From the NCBI GenBank assembly GCA_014360465.1, contig JACIXQ010000013.1, positions 376 through 42,728 on the forward strand: DNA of 42,353 bases, given 5' to 3'. Below, piece after piece: positions 26,016 to 34,718 of the stretch. Positions within the stretch are counted from its first letter, which is position 1; each line of letters opens with the position of its first letter. The stretch is from a bacterium. GTDB taxonomy: Bacteria; Armatimonadota; JACIXR01. The notes under the pieces were generated by a model. That model did not search any database. It saw nothing but the letters and a program-made list of their open reading frames with translations, and was not told the DNA's origin. Position numbers and translations under genes: made by a program.

Positions 26016-27341
26016 TTAGTCCACTGTATCTACAACGATTCTATCCCAGAGATAACCTTCTTTTCTCACCCGCCACCCAAGCGTCTGTTCTCTTCGCGGT
26101 CCTAAAGAAACTATACAGATGGGGAGCGCCACATAGGATGATATAAAACGAAGATAATCCTGAGCCTCCTTTGGCAGATCGGCGAAATCATCAACATCCT
26201 CCAACCGTTCCCAGCCGGGTAGCTCCTCATAAACCGGCTCGCACCTCTTCAGCAAATTTGCATCAACAGGAAACACATCCGTTTCCTGACCATCAATCCT
26301 GTAGGCTACGCATATCTTCAACTTGGGAAGTCCTGTGAGAACATCCAGCTTAGTTATGGCAAGCCCGTCAAGTCCGTTAACTTTCACGGCATGTTTCAAA
26401 GCCACGAGGTCCAACCAACCGCAGCGTCGTGGTCTCCCGGTCGTCGTCCCGTATTCCGCTCCTCTTTCCCTTAGGTAATCGCCTACTTCACCAATAATCT
26501 CCGTTGGAAACGGTCCCTCACCCACCCTTGTTATGTAAGCCTTGCAAACACCTATAACTTTATCTATCCTCCTCGGTCCAATTCCAGCACCGATGCAAAC
26601 CCCACCGGCTATCGGATGGGAGGAAGTTACGAAGGGGTAAGTTCCATAGTTTATATCAAGCAGAGTCCCCTGCGCCCCCTCAAATAGGATGTTCTTTTTC
26701 TCATCCATCGCTTGATGGATGAGCTGAGAGGTGTTAACAACATAGGGTCGGAAGAATTCACCTAATTCAAGATAACGAGGAAGCAAATCCTCCATCTTCA
26801 AAGGTGGTAAATCGGGGCGATAATGAGATATTATCAAGTTCTTTTCCTCAAGATTTATAGCCAATTTCTCCTTTAGAAGCCTCTCCACCAGTAGGTCGCT
26901 CATTCTAATCCCTATTCTCGCCGCTTTATCGGCGTAGCAGGGACCAATTCCTCTACCAGTCGTGCCTATCCTCCCCTTTCCCATTCTTGCCTCCCAGATG
27001 CCATCAAGAATACGATGGTAGGGCATTACGATGTGAGCATTGAGAGAAATACGCAATCCTTCAACGCTCAATCCCCGCTTAACGAGCTCTTCCACTTCCT
27101 CCTTCAATACTTCAGGGTCAACGACCATACCATCGGCGATTATGCATAATTTGCCAGGATAAAGAATCCCAGAGGGAATATGATGGAGGCGGAAGACCTC
27201 TTCTCCCACTTTAACAGTGTGCCCGGCATTACTTCCTCCTTGATATCTGACGACGATATCAGCCTCTTCAGCAAGTAGGTCGGTTATTTTCCCCTTGCCC
27301 TCATCACCCCACTGCGCCCCCACTATCACGATGTTAGCCAA
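26016..27341 (-). CDS. purA: adenylosuccinate synthase
   Basis: 441 residues. Joins IMP and aspartate using GTP, the first step from IMP to AMP. The P-loop-like GDEGKGK is at 12-18; VRYQGGSNAGHT, GRGIGPCYADK, FEGAQGTLLDI, TTTGRPRRCGWLD and the GTP-site TKLDVL follow. The start is TTG (27339-27341) behind GGGAGG about 10 bases upstream, close to the stop of the acetate-kinase homologue. A purine gene inside this operon has no obvious functional reason. Confidence 0.96.
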   Translation of the reverse strand: MANIVIVGAQWGDEGKGKITDLLAEEADIVVRYQGGSNAGHTVKVGEEVFRLHHIPSGILYPGKLCIIADGMVVDPEVLKEEVEELVKRGLSVEGLRISLNAHIVMPYHRILDGIWEARMGKGRIGTTGRGIGPCYADKAARIGIRMSDLLVERLLKEKLAINLEEKNLIISHYRPDLPPLKMEDLLPRYLELGEFFRPYVVNTSQLIHQAMDEKKNILFEGAQGTLLDINYGTYPFVTSSHPIAGGVCIGAGIGPRRIDKVIGVCKAYITRVGEGPFPTEIIGEVGDYLRERGAEYGTTTGRPRRCGWLDLVALKHAVKVNGLDGLAITKLDVLTGLPKLKICVAYRIDGQETDVFPVDANLLKRCEPVYEELPGWERLEDVDDFADLPKEAQDYLRFISSYVALPICIVSLGPRREQTLGWRVRKEGYLWDRIVVDTVD

Positions 27342-27347
27342 TCCAAC

Positions 27348-28559
27348 CTAACCTCCCTCTTTGTCAAGTAGTTTTACAGCTTCCCTCGCCACGATTAATT
27401 CCTCATTGGTAGGGATTACAGCAACTTTAACCCTGCTTCCCTCAGGGGAAATGATTCCCTCTTTACCCACTGTGGCAAGGTTTTTATCCTCATCTATGCT
27501 TATGCCGAGATAATCCATATCATCGCAAATCCTTTTTCTTATAGGCGGGCTCATCTCACCTATGCCACCGGTGAACACGAGGACATCCAAGCCGTTCATT
27601 ACGGCAACATAGCTCCCGATATATCTTTTAACCCCATAGCAGAACGCCTCTATGGCAAGGGACGCTCTCTCATTGCCCTTTGAAGACGCTTCCAGCAGGT
27701 CTCGCATATCGCCGCTTAGCCCAGATATCCCCAGAAGCCCTCCCCGTTTTACCAATTCACTGCAAATATCTTCAAGCGATAAACCAGATTCCCTAAGGAG
27801 ATAGGGTATAACGAAAACATCGAGGTCGCCGCAACGGGTGGCATTCAAAACCCCTGATTGGGCAGAAAATCCCATTGATGTATCAACGGATTGACCGTTC
27901 TTGATAGCGCAGAGAGAAGAAGAACCGCCCAGATGGCAAGAGATTATCCTGAGGTTCTCTTTCGGTAGCCCAACGACCTCTGGCGTTCTCTCTGCTATAT
28001 AATGGTGGGAAGCACCGTGGAAACCGTATTTGGCTATACAGAACTTCTCATACCACTCATAGGGGACACCATAAATCCTTGCATAAAGGGGGATGGTTTG
28101 GTGGAAATGTGGCTCAAAGACCCCTATGAGTGGGGTATCGGGAAGAAGCTGGCGGAAAATTCTTATCGCATTGATGTAGGGAGTGTTATGAGCGGGAGCG
28201 ACGATGGAAAACCGTTCCATTTCCCCTATGACCTCATCGGTGAGAAGATGGACGCCAGTAAATCTTCCACCGTGGACGGTTTTAAAACCGACCGCATCTA
28301 TCTCCTTTATTGAATTCAATACTTTTGCTTCAGGAGAAACGAGGAAATCCAGGCAAAGTTTTATTGCGATATTATGGTCCTTTATTTCGGCTTCGCCGCT
28401 GAACTTCTTCTCTCCCACAGTGTGGGAGTAGGGAGAACTCGCCGCTCCCACTCTCTCCACCTTACCTTTAGCCAGCACACTTTCCTCTGGGAAGGAAAAC
28501 AGCTGGTATTTAAAGGAGGTGGAGCCCACATTTGCAATGAGTATTTTTCTTGCTCCCAT
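27348..28559 (-). CDS. acetate-kinase family protein with altered active site
   Basis: 403 residues, full-length COG0282 homologue with the ASKHA fold. Acetate kinase interconverts acetate/ATP and acetyl phosphate/ADP. Conserved: N-terminal NVGSTSFKYQL, APAHN, KYGFHGASHHY, TRCGDLD, FTGGIGE and the C-terminal NEEL. Compared from memory with Methanosarcina thermophila AckA, the Arg91 position (HRVVHGG) reads FKTVHGG, Asp148 (FDTAFHQ) reads FEPHFHQ, and CHLGNGSS reads CHLGGSSS. These are active-site positions, so this may be a kinase for another short acid or a weakly active paralogue. It follows the corrinoid protein by 11 bases, which may tie it to energy conservation from a methyl or acyl pathway. 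No phosphotransacetylase gene is present. Confidence 0.82.
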   Translation of the reverse strand: MGARKILIANVGSTSFKYQLFSFPEESVLAKGKVERVGAASSPYSHTVGEKKFSGEAEIKDHNIAIKLCLDFLVSPEAKVLNSIKEIDAVGFKTVHGGRFTGVHLLTDEVIGEMERFSIVAPAHNTPYINAIRIFRQLLPDTPLIGVFEPHFHQTIPLYARIYGVPYEWYEKFCIAKYGFHGASHHYIAERTPEVVGLPKENLRIISCHLGGSSSLCAIKNGQSVDTSMGFSAQSGVLNATRCGDLDVFVIPYLLRESGLSLEDICSELVKRGGLLGISGLSGDMRDLLEASSKGNERASLAIEAFCYGVKRYIGSYVAVMNGLDVLVFTGGIGEMSPPIRKRICDDMDYLGISIDEDKNLATVGKEGIISPEGSRVKVAVIPTNEELIVAREAVKLLDKEGG

Positions 28560-28570
28560 ATTGGGAAGAA

Positions 28571-29212
28571 TCAGTTGACGCCGAGCAACTCCTTAGCCTT
28601 ATCTACCGCAGAGGCAGCGTCGGGGGCGTAACCATCAGCGCCTATTTCATCAGCCCACTGCTGAGTAACTGGAGCGCCACCAACCATAACCTTCACTTTA
28701 TCGCGAAGTCCAGCGCTCTTGAGGGCGTCGATAGTTACCTTCATAGAGGGCATCGTGGTGGTAAGGAGAGCTGACATAGCAAGGATGTTCGCATTGTGTT
28801 CCTTAATTGCCTCAATGAACTTCTCCGGAGCGACATCAACGCCCAAATCCACAACTTTGAAACCGCCGCCTTCAAGCATCATCCTGACCAAGTTCTTGCC
28901 GATATCGTGGAGGTCACCCTTTACCGTCCCTATTACGACGGTCCCTTTAGTCTCAACTTCCGATTTGCTGAGTATCGGGCGCAAGATATCCAAAGCGGCA
29001 TACATAGCCCTTGCTGCGATGAGGACTTCGGGCACATAATACTCGTTGTTCTTGAACTTCTCTCCAACAACGGTCATTCCCGGTATCAGAGCCTCATCCA
29101 GTATCTGCTTCGCTGGTATGTTTTCGGCGAGCGCCTTCTCCGTTAGCTCCTTTGCCTTAGGAGCATTGCCAACGATCACAGCTTCCTTCAACGCATTCAG
29201 TGTTTCGTTCAT
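28571..29212 (-). CDS. corrinoid (B12-binding) methyl-carrier protein
   Basis: 213 residues, the MtaC/MtbC/MttC type. N-terminal four-helix cap domain (about 1-85, with VVGEKFKNNEYYVPEVLIAARAM) and a Rossmann B12-binding domain with the base-off motif D100-L-H102-D-I-G105, where the His binds cobalt. Such proteins accept a methyl group from a substrate-specific methyltransferase and pass it to a second one. RBS GGAGG lies inside the end of the RACo gene, 3 bases upstream. No substrate-specific methyltransferase (MttB, MtbB, MtaB type) is adjacent, which is unusual. Confidence 0.9.
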   Translation of the reverse strand: MNETLNALKEAVIVGNAPKAKELTEKALAENIPAKQILDEALIPGMTVVGEKFKNNEYYVPEVLIAARAMYAALDILRPILSKSEVETKGTVVIGTVKGDLHDIGKNLVRMMLEGGGFKVVDLGVDVAPEKFIEAIKEHNANILAMSALLTTTMPSMKVTIDALKSAGLRDKVKVMVGGAPVTQQWADEIGADGYAPDAASAVDKAKELLGVN

Positions 29213-29215
29213 CTC

Positions 29216-31096
29216 TTACAAACCTCCTTTTCTATTTTTTTCCAATTCTAAAGCATTATACTCGGGAAAGGACATTGCGTCCATAAAATGATTGGTGAAC
29301 TCCGGCAGAGCCGAGAGCTCAATATAACGGCACTTTCGCGCTATCTCCTCCGCTTTTCTCAAATAGCGAGGAGAGGCAAGCGCCATCATAGCTCCCCTAC
29401 CTGCCGCGTTACCAACCATATATATTTTATTTAAAGGCAACGGAGGAAGCAATCCCACCGCCACAGCGCTTTCTTTCCTTATGTAATTACCAAAAGCACC
29501 GGCTAAAAAAACCCCAGCCAATTCATCCAATCCGATACCCCATTTCTTAAGCAATATCTCTATGCCAGCCCTCATCGCGCCTTTCGCCAACTGGAGTTCT
29601 CGCACATCCCTCTGCGAAATATATATATCCTCACCCAGTGCATTTTCCCCTCTTGGGGAGAGCACAAAACACCTTTCACCTTCACAGGTTCTAAGCCTTT
29701 CTCTCAAACAAGAGGGAAGAAATTTAGCCTCTTCCTCATTGAGCATTCTTCCCGTTGAATCTATTATCCCCGCTTTGAACATCTCAGCAACTGCATCCAA
29801 AAGCCCCGAACCACAGATGCCCCTGGGGGCTTCCCCGTTTATCGTTGATATCTTGACATCGTTATCAATTATGTAAACTCTATTGATAGCCCCTGGAGTG
29901 GCATGCATTCCGAAACGAATATGCGCCCCCTCAAACGCCGGACCCGCAGCAGTGGAGCAAACTATGATTCCTTCCTTTGAACCTATTGCCATCTCACCAT
30001 TCGTCCCAACATCCAGAGCGATATAGACCTTATTTTTTCTATATAGTCCCGTTGCGAGGATTACGCCAACGGTATCTGCTCCAACAAATCCCGCTATGTT
30101 AGGCAGAACATAAACCCAGGCATCGGGGCAAATGTTCAATCCAACAGTCCTTGCCCTCGTCTTGACCATCCGACTAAAGGCGGGAACATAGGGAGAAAAA
30201 GCGAGGTTCCGGGCATCAACCCCAAGAAAAAGGTGCGTCATACAAGTGTTGCCCACTACTGTCGCCTTGTAAATCCTCTCCTGGCAAATCCCAGTGAAAC
30301 CACATAGCTCCTCCAAAAGCCCGTTGAGCCCCTCCAGAACCTTCCTTCTCAGTTCCTCCAAACCGCTATCTTTTTCTATTGAATAGCTGATACGTGATAT
30401 TACATCTGCGCCAAATACCGTCTGGGGGTTAAGGGCAGAATAACTCGCTACCTTCCTGCCACTGGGCAGATGAACGATGTAGGCTGCCAGAGTAGTTGTG
30501 CCAATGTCTATAGCCACCCCGTAAATTTCATCTCTGCTGTCTCCTTTCTCAATGGCGATGACCTCTTTATCAAACACGGTAGCGGTTACCCGAAAATCCG
30601 CTTCCCGCAAATGTGTAGGGAGTGCTCTCCGCACCCAAGGAGCAAGTCTATCAGCATTGGGTAAAAAGGAAAGAAGCCTTTCCTCATCCGAACGCTGGTC
30701 ATCCAAAGAGGGCTTAGGGAGCTCAAGAAAATATTTATTTATCCCCACATCGCCCTTGACCACTGCAAGCTCCTTTTCCAGTTCCGTTTTCCCCATCGTT
30801 GCTTCTCGGAATGGCTCAAGGAGTTCTACTACAACATCTTGGCGGGGGCGGAATTGACAAGCTAACCTGACCCCTTGGGACACCTCGGATTCCGTGAGCA
30901 AGTTGCTTTCAGAAGGGGTAAGGGGCAAGAATTCATCCCTTATCTTCACCTTACATTTACCGCATAACCCTTTCCCACCGCAGGGAGCATCTATGAGTAT
31001 ACCTGCCTTGTAAGCTGCCTCCAAAATGCTTTTCCCTTCTTCAATCCTTACACGCTTCCCCTCAGGGAAAAAAGTTACCACTATTTCACTTTTCAT
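29216..31096 (-). CDS. reductive activator of corrinoid proteins (RACo-like)
   Basis: 626 residues. N-terminal [2Fe-2S] ferredoxin domain with C39, C45, C48 and C80; linker; then the ASKHA-type DUF4445 domain beginning GVAIDIGTTTLAAYIVHLPSG near residue 190, with YIALDVGTNGEMAIGS and GICGSGLLDAVAEM later. RACo proteins use ATP and a low-potential electron to rescue oxidised Co(II) corrinoid protein to Co(I). It sits directly before the corrinoid protein, its expected client. Confidence 0.9.
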   Translation of the reverse strand: MKSEIVVTFFPEGKRVRIEEGKSILEAAYKAGILIDAPCGGKGLCGKCKVKIRDEFLPLTPSESNLLTESEVSQGVRLACQFRPRQDVVVELLEPFREATMGKTELEKELAVVKGDVGINKYFLELPKPSLDDQRSDEERLLSFLPNADRLAPWVRRALPTHLREADFRVTATVFDKEVIAIEKGDSRDEIYGVAIDIGTTTLAAYIVHLPSGRKVASYSALNPQTVFGADVISRISYSIEKDSGLEELRRKVLEGLNGLLEELCGFTGICQERIYKATVVGNTCMTHLFLGVDARNLAFSPYVPAFSRMVKTRARTVGLNICPDAWVYVLPNIAGFVGADTVGVILATGLYRKNKVYIALDVGTNGEMAIGSKEGIIVCSTAAGPAFEGAHIRFGMHATPGAINRVYIIDNDVKISTINGEAPRGICGSGLLDAVAEMFKAGIIDSTGRMLNEEEAKFLPSCLRERLRTCEGERCFVLSPRGENALGEDIYISQRDVRELQLAKGAMRAGIEILLKKWGIGLDELAGVFLAGAFGNYIRKESAVAVGLLPPLPLNKIYMVGNAAGRGAMMALASPRYLRKAEEIARKCRYIELSALPEFTNHFMDAMSFPEYNALELEKNRKGGL

Positions 31097-31101
31097 AACG
31101 A

Positions 31102-31455
31102 TTAGATTTCCTCCGTCTCCATAAGATGTAGATGCTTCGTTGCTAAAGCATTACCAGGGTCTATCTCCAGAACCTTCTTGAATTCCGCCTTAGCTTCCTC
31201 GTACATTCCGAGCATCGCATATGTCAGGGCGAGGTCGTTCCTTGCTTGGATGAAGTTTCCGTCCAATTCCACAGCTTTTTGGAGTTCTTCCAACGACTTT
31301 TCAAATTCACCGATGAAGCCGTAAATCAATCCTAAAAGGTGGTGGGCAGGAGCACAAAGGGGGTCTTCCCCCAATATCTCCTGCAAAATCGCTATAGCCT
31401 CCTGATATTTACCTTCAAATCTTAGTGCCCATGCTTTTCTGAGCTTTTCATCCAT
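31102..31455 (-). CDS. TPR-repeat protein
   Basis: 117 residues from the ATG at 31455, which has GGAG 8 bases upstream; a TTG at 31473 would add six residues. It holds about three tetratricopeptide repeats (ALRFEGKYQEAIAILQEIL; HHLLGLIYGFIGEFEKSLEEL; NDLALTYAMLGMYEEAKAEF), a helical scaffold for protein binding. No signal peptide, so cytoplasmic. First gene of the corrinoid operon, 5 bases before the RACo gene. A role in holding the corrinoid components together is only a guess. Confidence 0.82.
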   Translation of the reverse strand: MDEKLRKAWALRFEGKYQEAIAILQEILGEDPLCAPAHHLLGLIYGFIGEFEKSLEELQKAVELDGNFIQARNDLALTYAMLGMYEEAKAEFKKVLEIDPGNALATKHLHLMETEEI

Positions 31456-31480
31456 TTCAATTTCTCCATTCAAATCTTCA

Positions 31481-31520
31481 TTTTTAACGGTTAACTAAAT
31501 TTTGTCAACAAAATTTAGTT
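31481..31520 (-). promoter_or_regulatory. promoter and overlapping palindromic operator of the corrinoid operon
   Basis: Perfect 12-bp inverted repeat with a 4-base centre: left arm 31493-31504 (AACTAAATTTTG), right arm 31509-31520. On the minus strand TTGACA (31503-31508) sits in its centre and TAAAAA (31481-31486) follows after 16 bases, a fair -10. A palindrome lying on a -35 is the classic layout of a repressor site. The transcript would begin just before the TPR gene. No regulator gene is nearby. Confidence 0.5.
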
Positions 31521-31748
31521 CATATTTTAAAACCCTAATGTCAATCACTCAATATGAACGAGATGTTTTATCAAGAATGGCTCTCCAGCTACAAGAGAGC
31601 ATCTCCTGTTGCTAAAAGCAAAGTATTGTTAGTATAGTCCGAGAAGTTTCCCGGAAATCTAATAGAATATTACATAGATGGGATATGTGCAAATCCTCTG
31701 GGAAAATGGTATAATATTCTTCAAATTTCCTTAAAAAGGAGGGAAAAA
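31521..31748. other. rest of the intergenic region between the corrinoid and aroC operons
   Basis: Contains a TATAAT at 31710-31715 (plus), the likely -10 of aroC; no good -35 accompanies it. An ORF of 27 residues at 31554-31637 (plus) lacks a ribosome binding site. No RNA gene is recognised. Confidence 0.45.
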
Positions 31749-32897
31749 TTGCTCAGATTCCTCACCGCTGGAGAGTCCCATGGTAAATGTCTCATCGCCA
31801 TAATCGAAGGTTTTCCCGCCGGCTTGAAGGTGGATATTCCCTTCATAAACCAAGAGCTCAAACGTCGTCAGGCTGGCTATGGCAGAGGGGAGAGAATGAA
31901 GATAGAAAGCGACGAGGTGGAAATACTTTCCGGCGTTAGATTGGGGAGAACAACCTCAGCCCCGATAACTCTTAAAATCACTAACAGAGATTTTCCAAAC
32001 TGGGAAGATATAATGTCTATAGAAGAAAGGACGGTTCAAAGGGTTCTCGTCCCGCGCCCAGGGCATGCGGACCTTACTGGCTATCTCAAATATGATTTGG
32101 ATGACCTGAGGGATGTAATAGAGAGGGCGAGCGCAAGGGAGACAGCTATAAGGGTCGCCGTGGGTGCTTTGGCGAAGCTTCTTTTAAAAGAATTCAACAT
32201 AGATATCTTCAGTTTCACCGTTTCCATAGGTAAGGTTAATTCATTGGTTGAAGGCGATTGGGAGGAAATTAAGAGAAAAGCGGAGGCTTCTGTTCTCCGA
32301 TGCCCCGATGGGGAAGCGGAAAGGAAAATGATAGAAGAAATAGAGGTAGCTAAATCCAAGGGAGATAGCCTTGGAGGCATATTCCAGGTAGTTGCACTGG
32401 GAGTCCCAGCTGGATTGGGCAGTTATGTTCACTGGGATAGAAGGCTTGACGCACTTCTTGCCTTAGCAATTATGAGTATCCCCGCAGTCAAGGGAGTTGA
32501 ATTCGGATTGGGCTTTGCCTCCTCCTCGCTTCATGGCTCTGAGGTTCAGGACGAAATACTCTATGATAAGAGGGAGGGTTATTTCAGGCTAACCAATAGG
32601 GCTGGTGGAATAGAAGGTGGTATGAGCAATGGGGAACCGATAATCATAAGGGGAGCGGTCAAGCCCATCCCTACCTTGTCCAAGCCATTGCATTCCATCC
32701 ACATTGAGACAAAAGAATCTGTGCCAGCCCATAAGGAAAGGGCAGATGTTTGCGTCGTTCCCTCCGCAGGAGTAATAGCGGAAGCGATGACCGCCTGGGT
32801 TCTCGCTGATGCTTTTTTGGAAAAGTTTGGAAGCGATTGCCTTGAAGATATAAGGATAGCTTATGAATCTTATATTCAGAGGTTGAAGCGGATGTGA
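31749..32897 (+). CDS. aroC: chorismate synthase
   Basis: 382 residues. Converts 5-enolpyruvylshikimate-3-phosphate to chorismate, the last shikimate step, with reduced FMN. Signatures: LTAGESHGKCL at the N-terminus, RPGHADLTGYLKY, ERASARETAIRVAVGA and GGIEGGMSNGEPI. The start is TTG behind a strong AAAGGAGGG. First gene of aroC-aroK-aroB; the aroK GTG overlaps its stop by four bases (GTGA). Confidence 0.96.
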   Translation: MLRFLTAGESHGKCLIAIIEGFPAGLKVDIPFINQELKRRQAGYGRGERMKIESDEVEILSGVRLGRTTSAPITLKITNRDFPNWEDIMSIEERTVQRVLVPRPGHADLTGYLKYDLDDLRDVIERASARETAIRVAVGALAKLLLKEFNIDIFSFTVSIGKVNSLVEGDWEEIKRKAEASVLRCPDGEAERKMIEEIEVAKSKGDSLGGIFQVVALGVPAGLGSYVHWDRRLDALLALAIMSIPAVKGVEFGLGFASSSLHGSEVQDEILYDKREGYFRLTNRAGGIEGGMSNGEPIIIRGAVKPIPTLSKPLHSIHIETKESVPAHKERADVCVVPSAGVIAEAMTAWVLADAFLEKFGSDCLEDIRIAYESYIQRLKRM

Positions 32898-33646
32898 GGA
32901 ACATCGTTCTCTGCGGATTTATGGGCACAGGTAAAACGCAGCTTGGCAAAGCCCTCGCCCAAAGGCTTGGGCTCCCTTTTGTTGATATAGATGGCGAGAT
33001 AGAAAGAACTACAGGAATGAAGATAGCGGATATATTTGAGAAAATGGGCGAGCCATTCTTTCGTGATTTGGAGGAAAAATTGCTCAGAGAATATGGAAGC
33101 AAAAGCGGACAGATTATTTCCGTTGGTGGAGGTGCCCTCCAACGGGAAAGCAACATAACATCCTTGCGGCAGAATGGTTTCTTAGTTTGTCTCTTCGCCA
33201 AGCCTCAAGTTATCCTACGCAGATTGCGAGATGATGATACGAGACCACTTCTTAAAAGCGAGGATAAATTGGAAAGGATAGAAAGCCTCCTAAGGCTTCG
33301 CTTCACCAATTATCTCAAAGCAGATGCCTTCCTTGACACATCTTACAAAACCATTGCTCTCTGCCTTGATTATTTATCCTCCCTAACCTCCTTGCTCTAT
33401 GAAGGGAAAATTCCCCTTGATTTTCAAAAGGCGCCTCATCGTTGGGCATTCTGCGCCCTTGAGCAAAACCACGAAAAGCTCTTTCAATTTCTTTCGGACC
33501 CAGATGTATCCGTCAGGTTCACATCCGCTGTAAAATTGTGGAAATCTCGCATCCCAATTGAAACAAAGCATTTCAAAACCGGCAGGAACATTTTCTTAAA
33601 ATGGCTCTTGGAGGAGGTGGAGAAAATTGGGGATAGTTCAAGTTAA
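32894..33646 (+). CDS. aroK: shikimate kinase with C-terminal extension
   Basis: 250 residues, against about 170 for a normal shikimate kinase. The kinase part (1-165) has the P-loop GFMGTGKT, substrate-binding VDIDGEIE, VGGGA and the lid RPLL. It phosphorylates shikimate with ATP. The last 80 or so residues (from LYEGKIPLDF) are extra; a stretch there, LSDPDVSVRFTSAVKLW, looks like a HEAT-type helix pair. The extension's function is unknown. The start is GTG (32894) overlapping aroC; the end overlaps aroB by 20 bases. Confidence 0.92.
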   Translation: MRNIVLCGFMGTGKTQLGKALAQRLGLPFVDIDGEIERTTGMKIADIFEKMGEPFFRDLEEKLLREYGSKSGQIISVGGGALQRESNITSLRQNGFLVCLFAKPQVILRRLRDDDTRPLLKSEDKLERIESLLRLRFTNYLKADAFLDTSYKTIALCLDYLSSLTSLLYEGKIPLDFQKAPHRWAFCALEQNHEKLFQFLSDPDVSVRFTSAVKLWKSRIPIETKHFKTGRNIFLKWLLEEVEKIGDSSS

Positions 33647-34718
33647 TCTGGGCGAAAGGAGCTATCCAATTATCGTGGAAAAAGGTGCTATTGATAGGTT
33701 TGGAGAATTACTCAAGGAAAGGGGCTGTCGGTTTATCGCTGTCATCGCCGATGGTAGGGTTTCCTCTTTATGGGGGGAAAAGCTTAAAGAAATCCTGGAG
33801 AAGGAATGTATAAACAATGTTTTCCTGAGCGTGAAGCCGGGCGAGAAATCAAAAAATCTCGCCTCCGCTAATCGGCTGTGGAATCAGTTGGCTGATAACA
33901 AAGTTGATAGAGGGTGGTGGATTGCCTCATTCGGTGGCGGGATGGTAGGCGACCTTGCGGGCTTCGTAGCCGCCTCCTATATGCGAGGACTTGAATTCGT
34001 CCAGATTCCAACAACACTACTTGCCCAGGTTGATGCCTCTATCGGAGGAAAGGTGGCGGTAGACCATCCAAAAGGTAAAAATCTCCTTGGCTTTTTCTAT
34101 CAACCAAAGTTCGTCATAGTTGACCCCGCTTTTCTCACAACCCTTTCCCCAAGGCAGTTCAGAAATGGTATGGCGGAAGTTATCAAATACGGCGCTATAA
34201 AGGACAGGGCATTGCTCGAGCTTTTGAGGGTAAATGTAGTTGAAATAAAGAAGAGAGAGGAAGGGATACTCGCTCACATAGTGGAAAGGTGCATAGAAAT
34301 AAAGGCGGATTATGTGGAGAAGGACGAGAAGGACATCCTTGGTATCAGGGCTCAGCTCAATTTCGGGCATACAATTGGACATATAATAGAAAGGGAAAGT
34401 GGCTACCGCCTCCTCCACGGCGAGGCTGTCTCCATCGGTATGGTTTTCGCATGCATTATCTCTCACAGACTCGGCTATCTTACCAAGGAAGAGCTTAATG
34501 AGCTGAAATCGCTCCTCACCCTCTACAATTTGCCCCTTCAACTTCGTTTCCCTCTCAAGGTGGATGAAATAATGGAGGGTTTGCAATGGGATAAGAAAGT
34601 GAAGGAAGGACGAATACGGTTTGTTCTATTGAAAGGGCTTGGAAATGCCTTCCTTTGCGAGGAAGTTCCCCTGAATCTGATAAGGGAGGTATGTCTTGAA
34701 ATTGGCGCACTGGCTTGA
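33627..34718 (+). CDS. aroB: 3-dehydroquinate synthase
   Basis: 363 residues. NAD- and metal-dependent conversion of DAHP to 3-dehydroquinate. Seen: SFGGGMVGDLAGFVAASYMRG, QIPTTLLAQVDASIGGKVAVDHPKGKN, EVIKYGAI and the metal-binding NFGHTIGH and HGEAVSIGM. TTG start with GGAGGAGGTGG about 8 bases before, inside aroK. A second ribosome binding site and a small ORF lie within its last codons. Confidence 0.95.
   Translation: MGIVQVNLGERSYPIIVEKGAIDRFGELLKERGCRFIAVIADGRVSSLWGEKLKEILEKECINNVFLSVKPGEKSKNLASANRLWNQLADNKVDRGWWIASFGGGMVGDLAGFVAASYMRGLEFVQIPTTLLAQVDASIGGKVAVDHPKGKNLLGFFYQPKFVIVDPAFLTTLSPRQFRNGMAEVIKYGAIKDRALLELLRVNVVEIKKREEGILAHIVERCIEIKADYVEKDEKDILGIRAQLNFGHTIGHIIERESGYRLLHGEAVSIGMVFACIISHRLGYLTKEELNELKSLLTLYNLPLQLRFPLKVDEIMEGLQWDKKVKEGRIRFVLLKGLGNAFLCEEVPLNLIREVCLEIGALA

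Noticed and set aside
31554-31637. 27-residue ORF in the divergent region before aroC
   Set aside because: Plausible residues but no ribosome binding site; likely chance or a relic.
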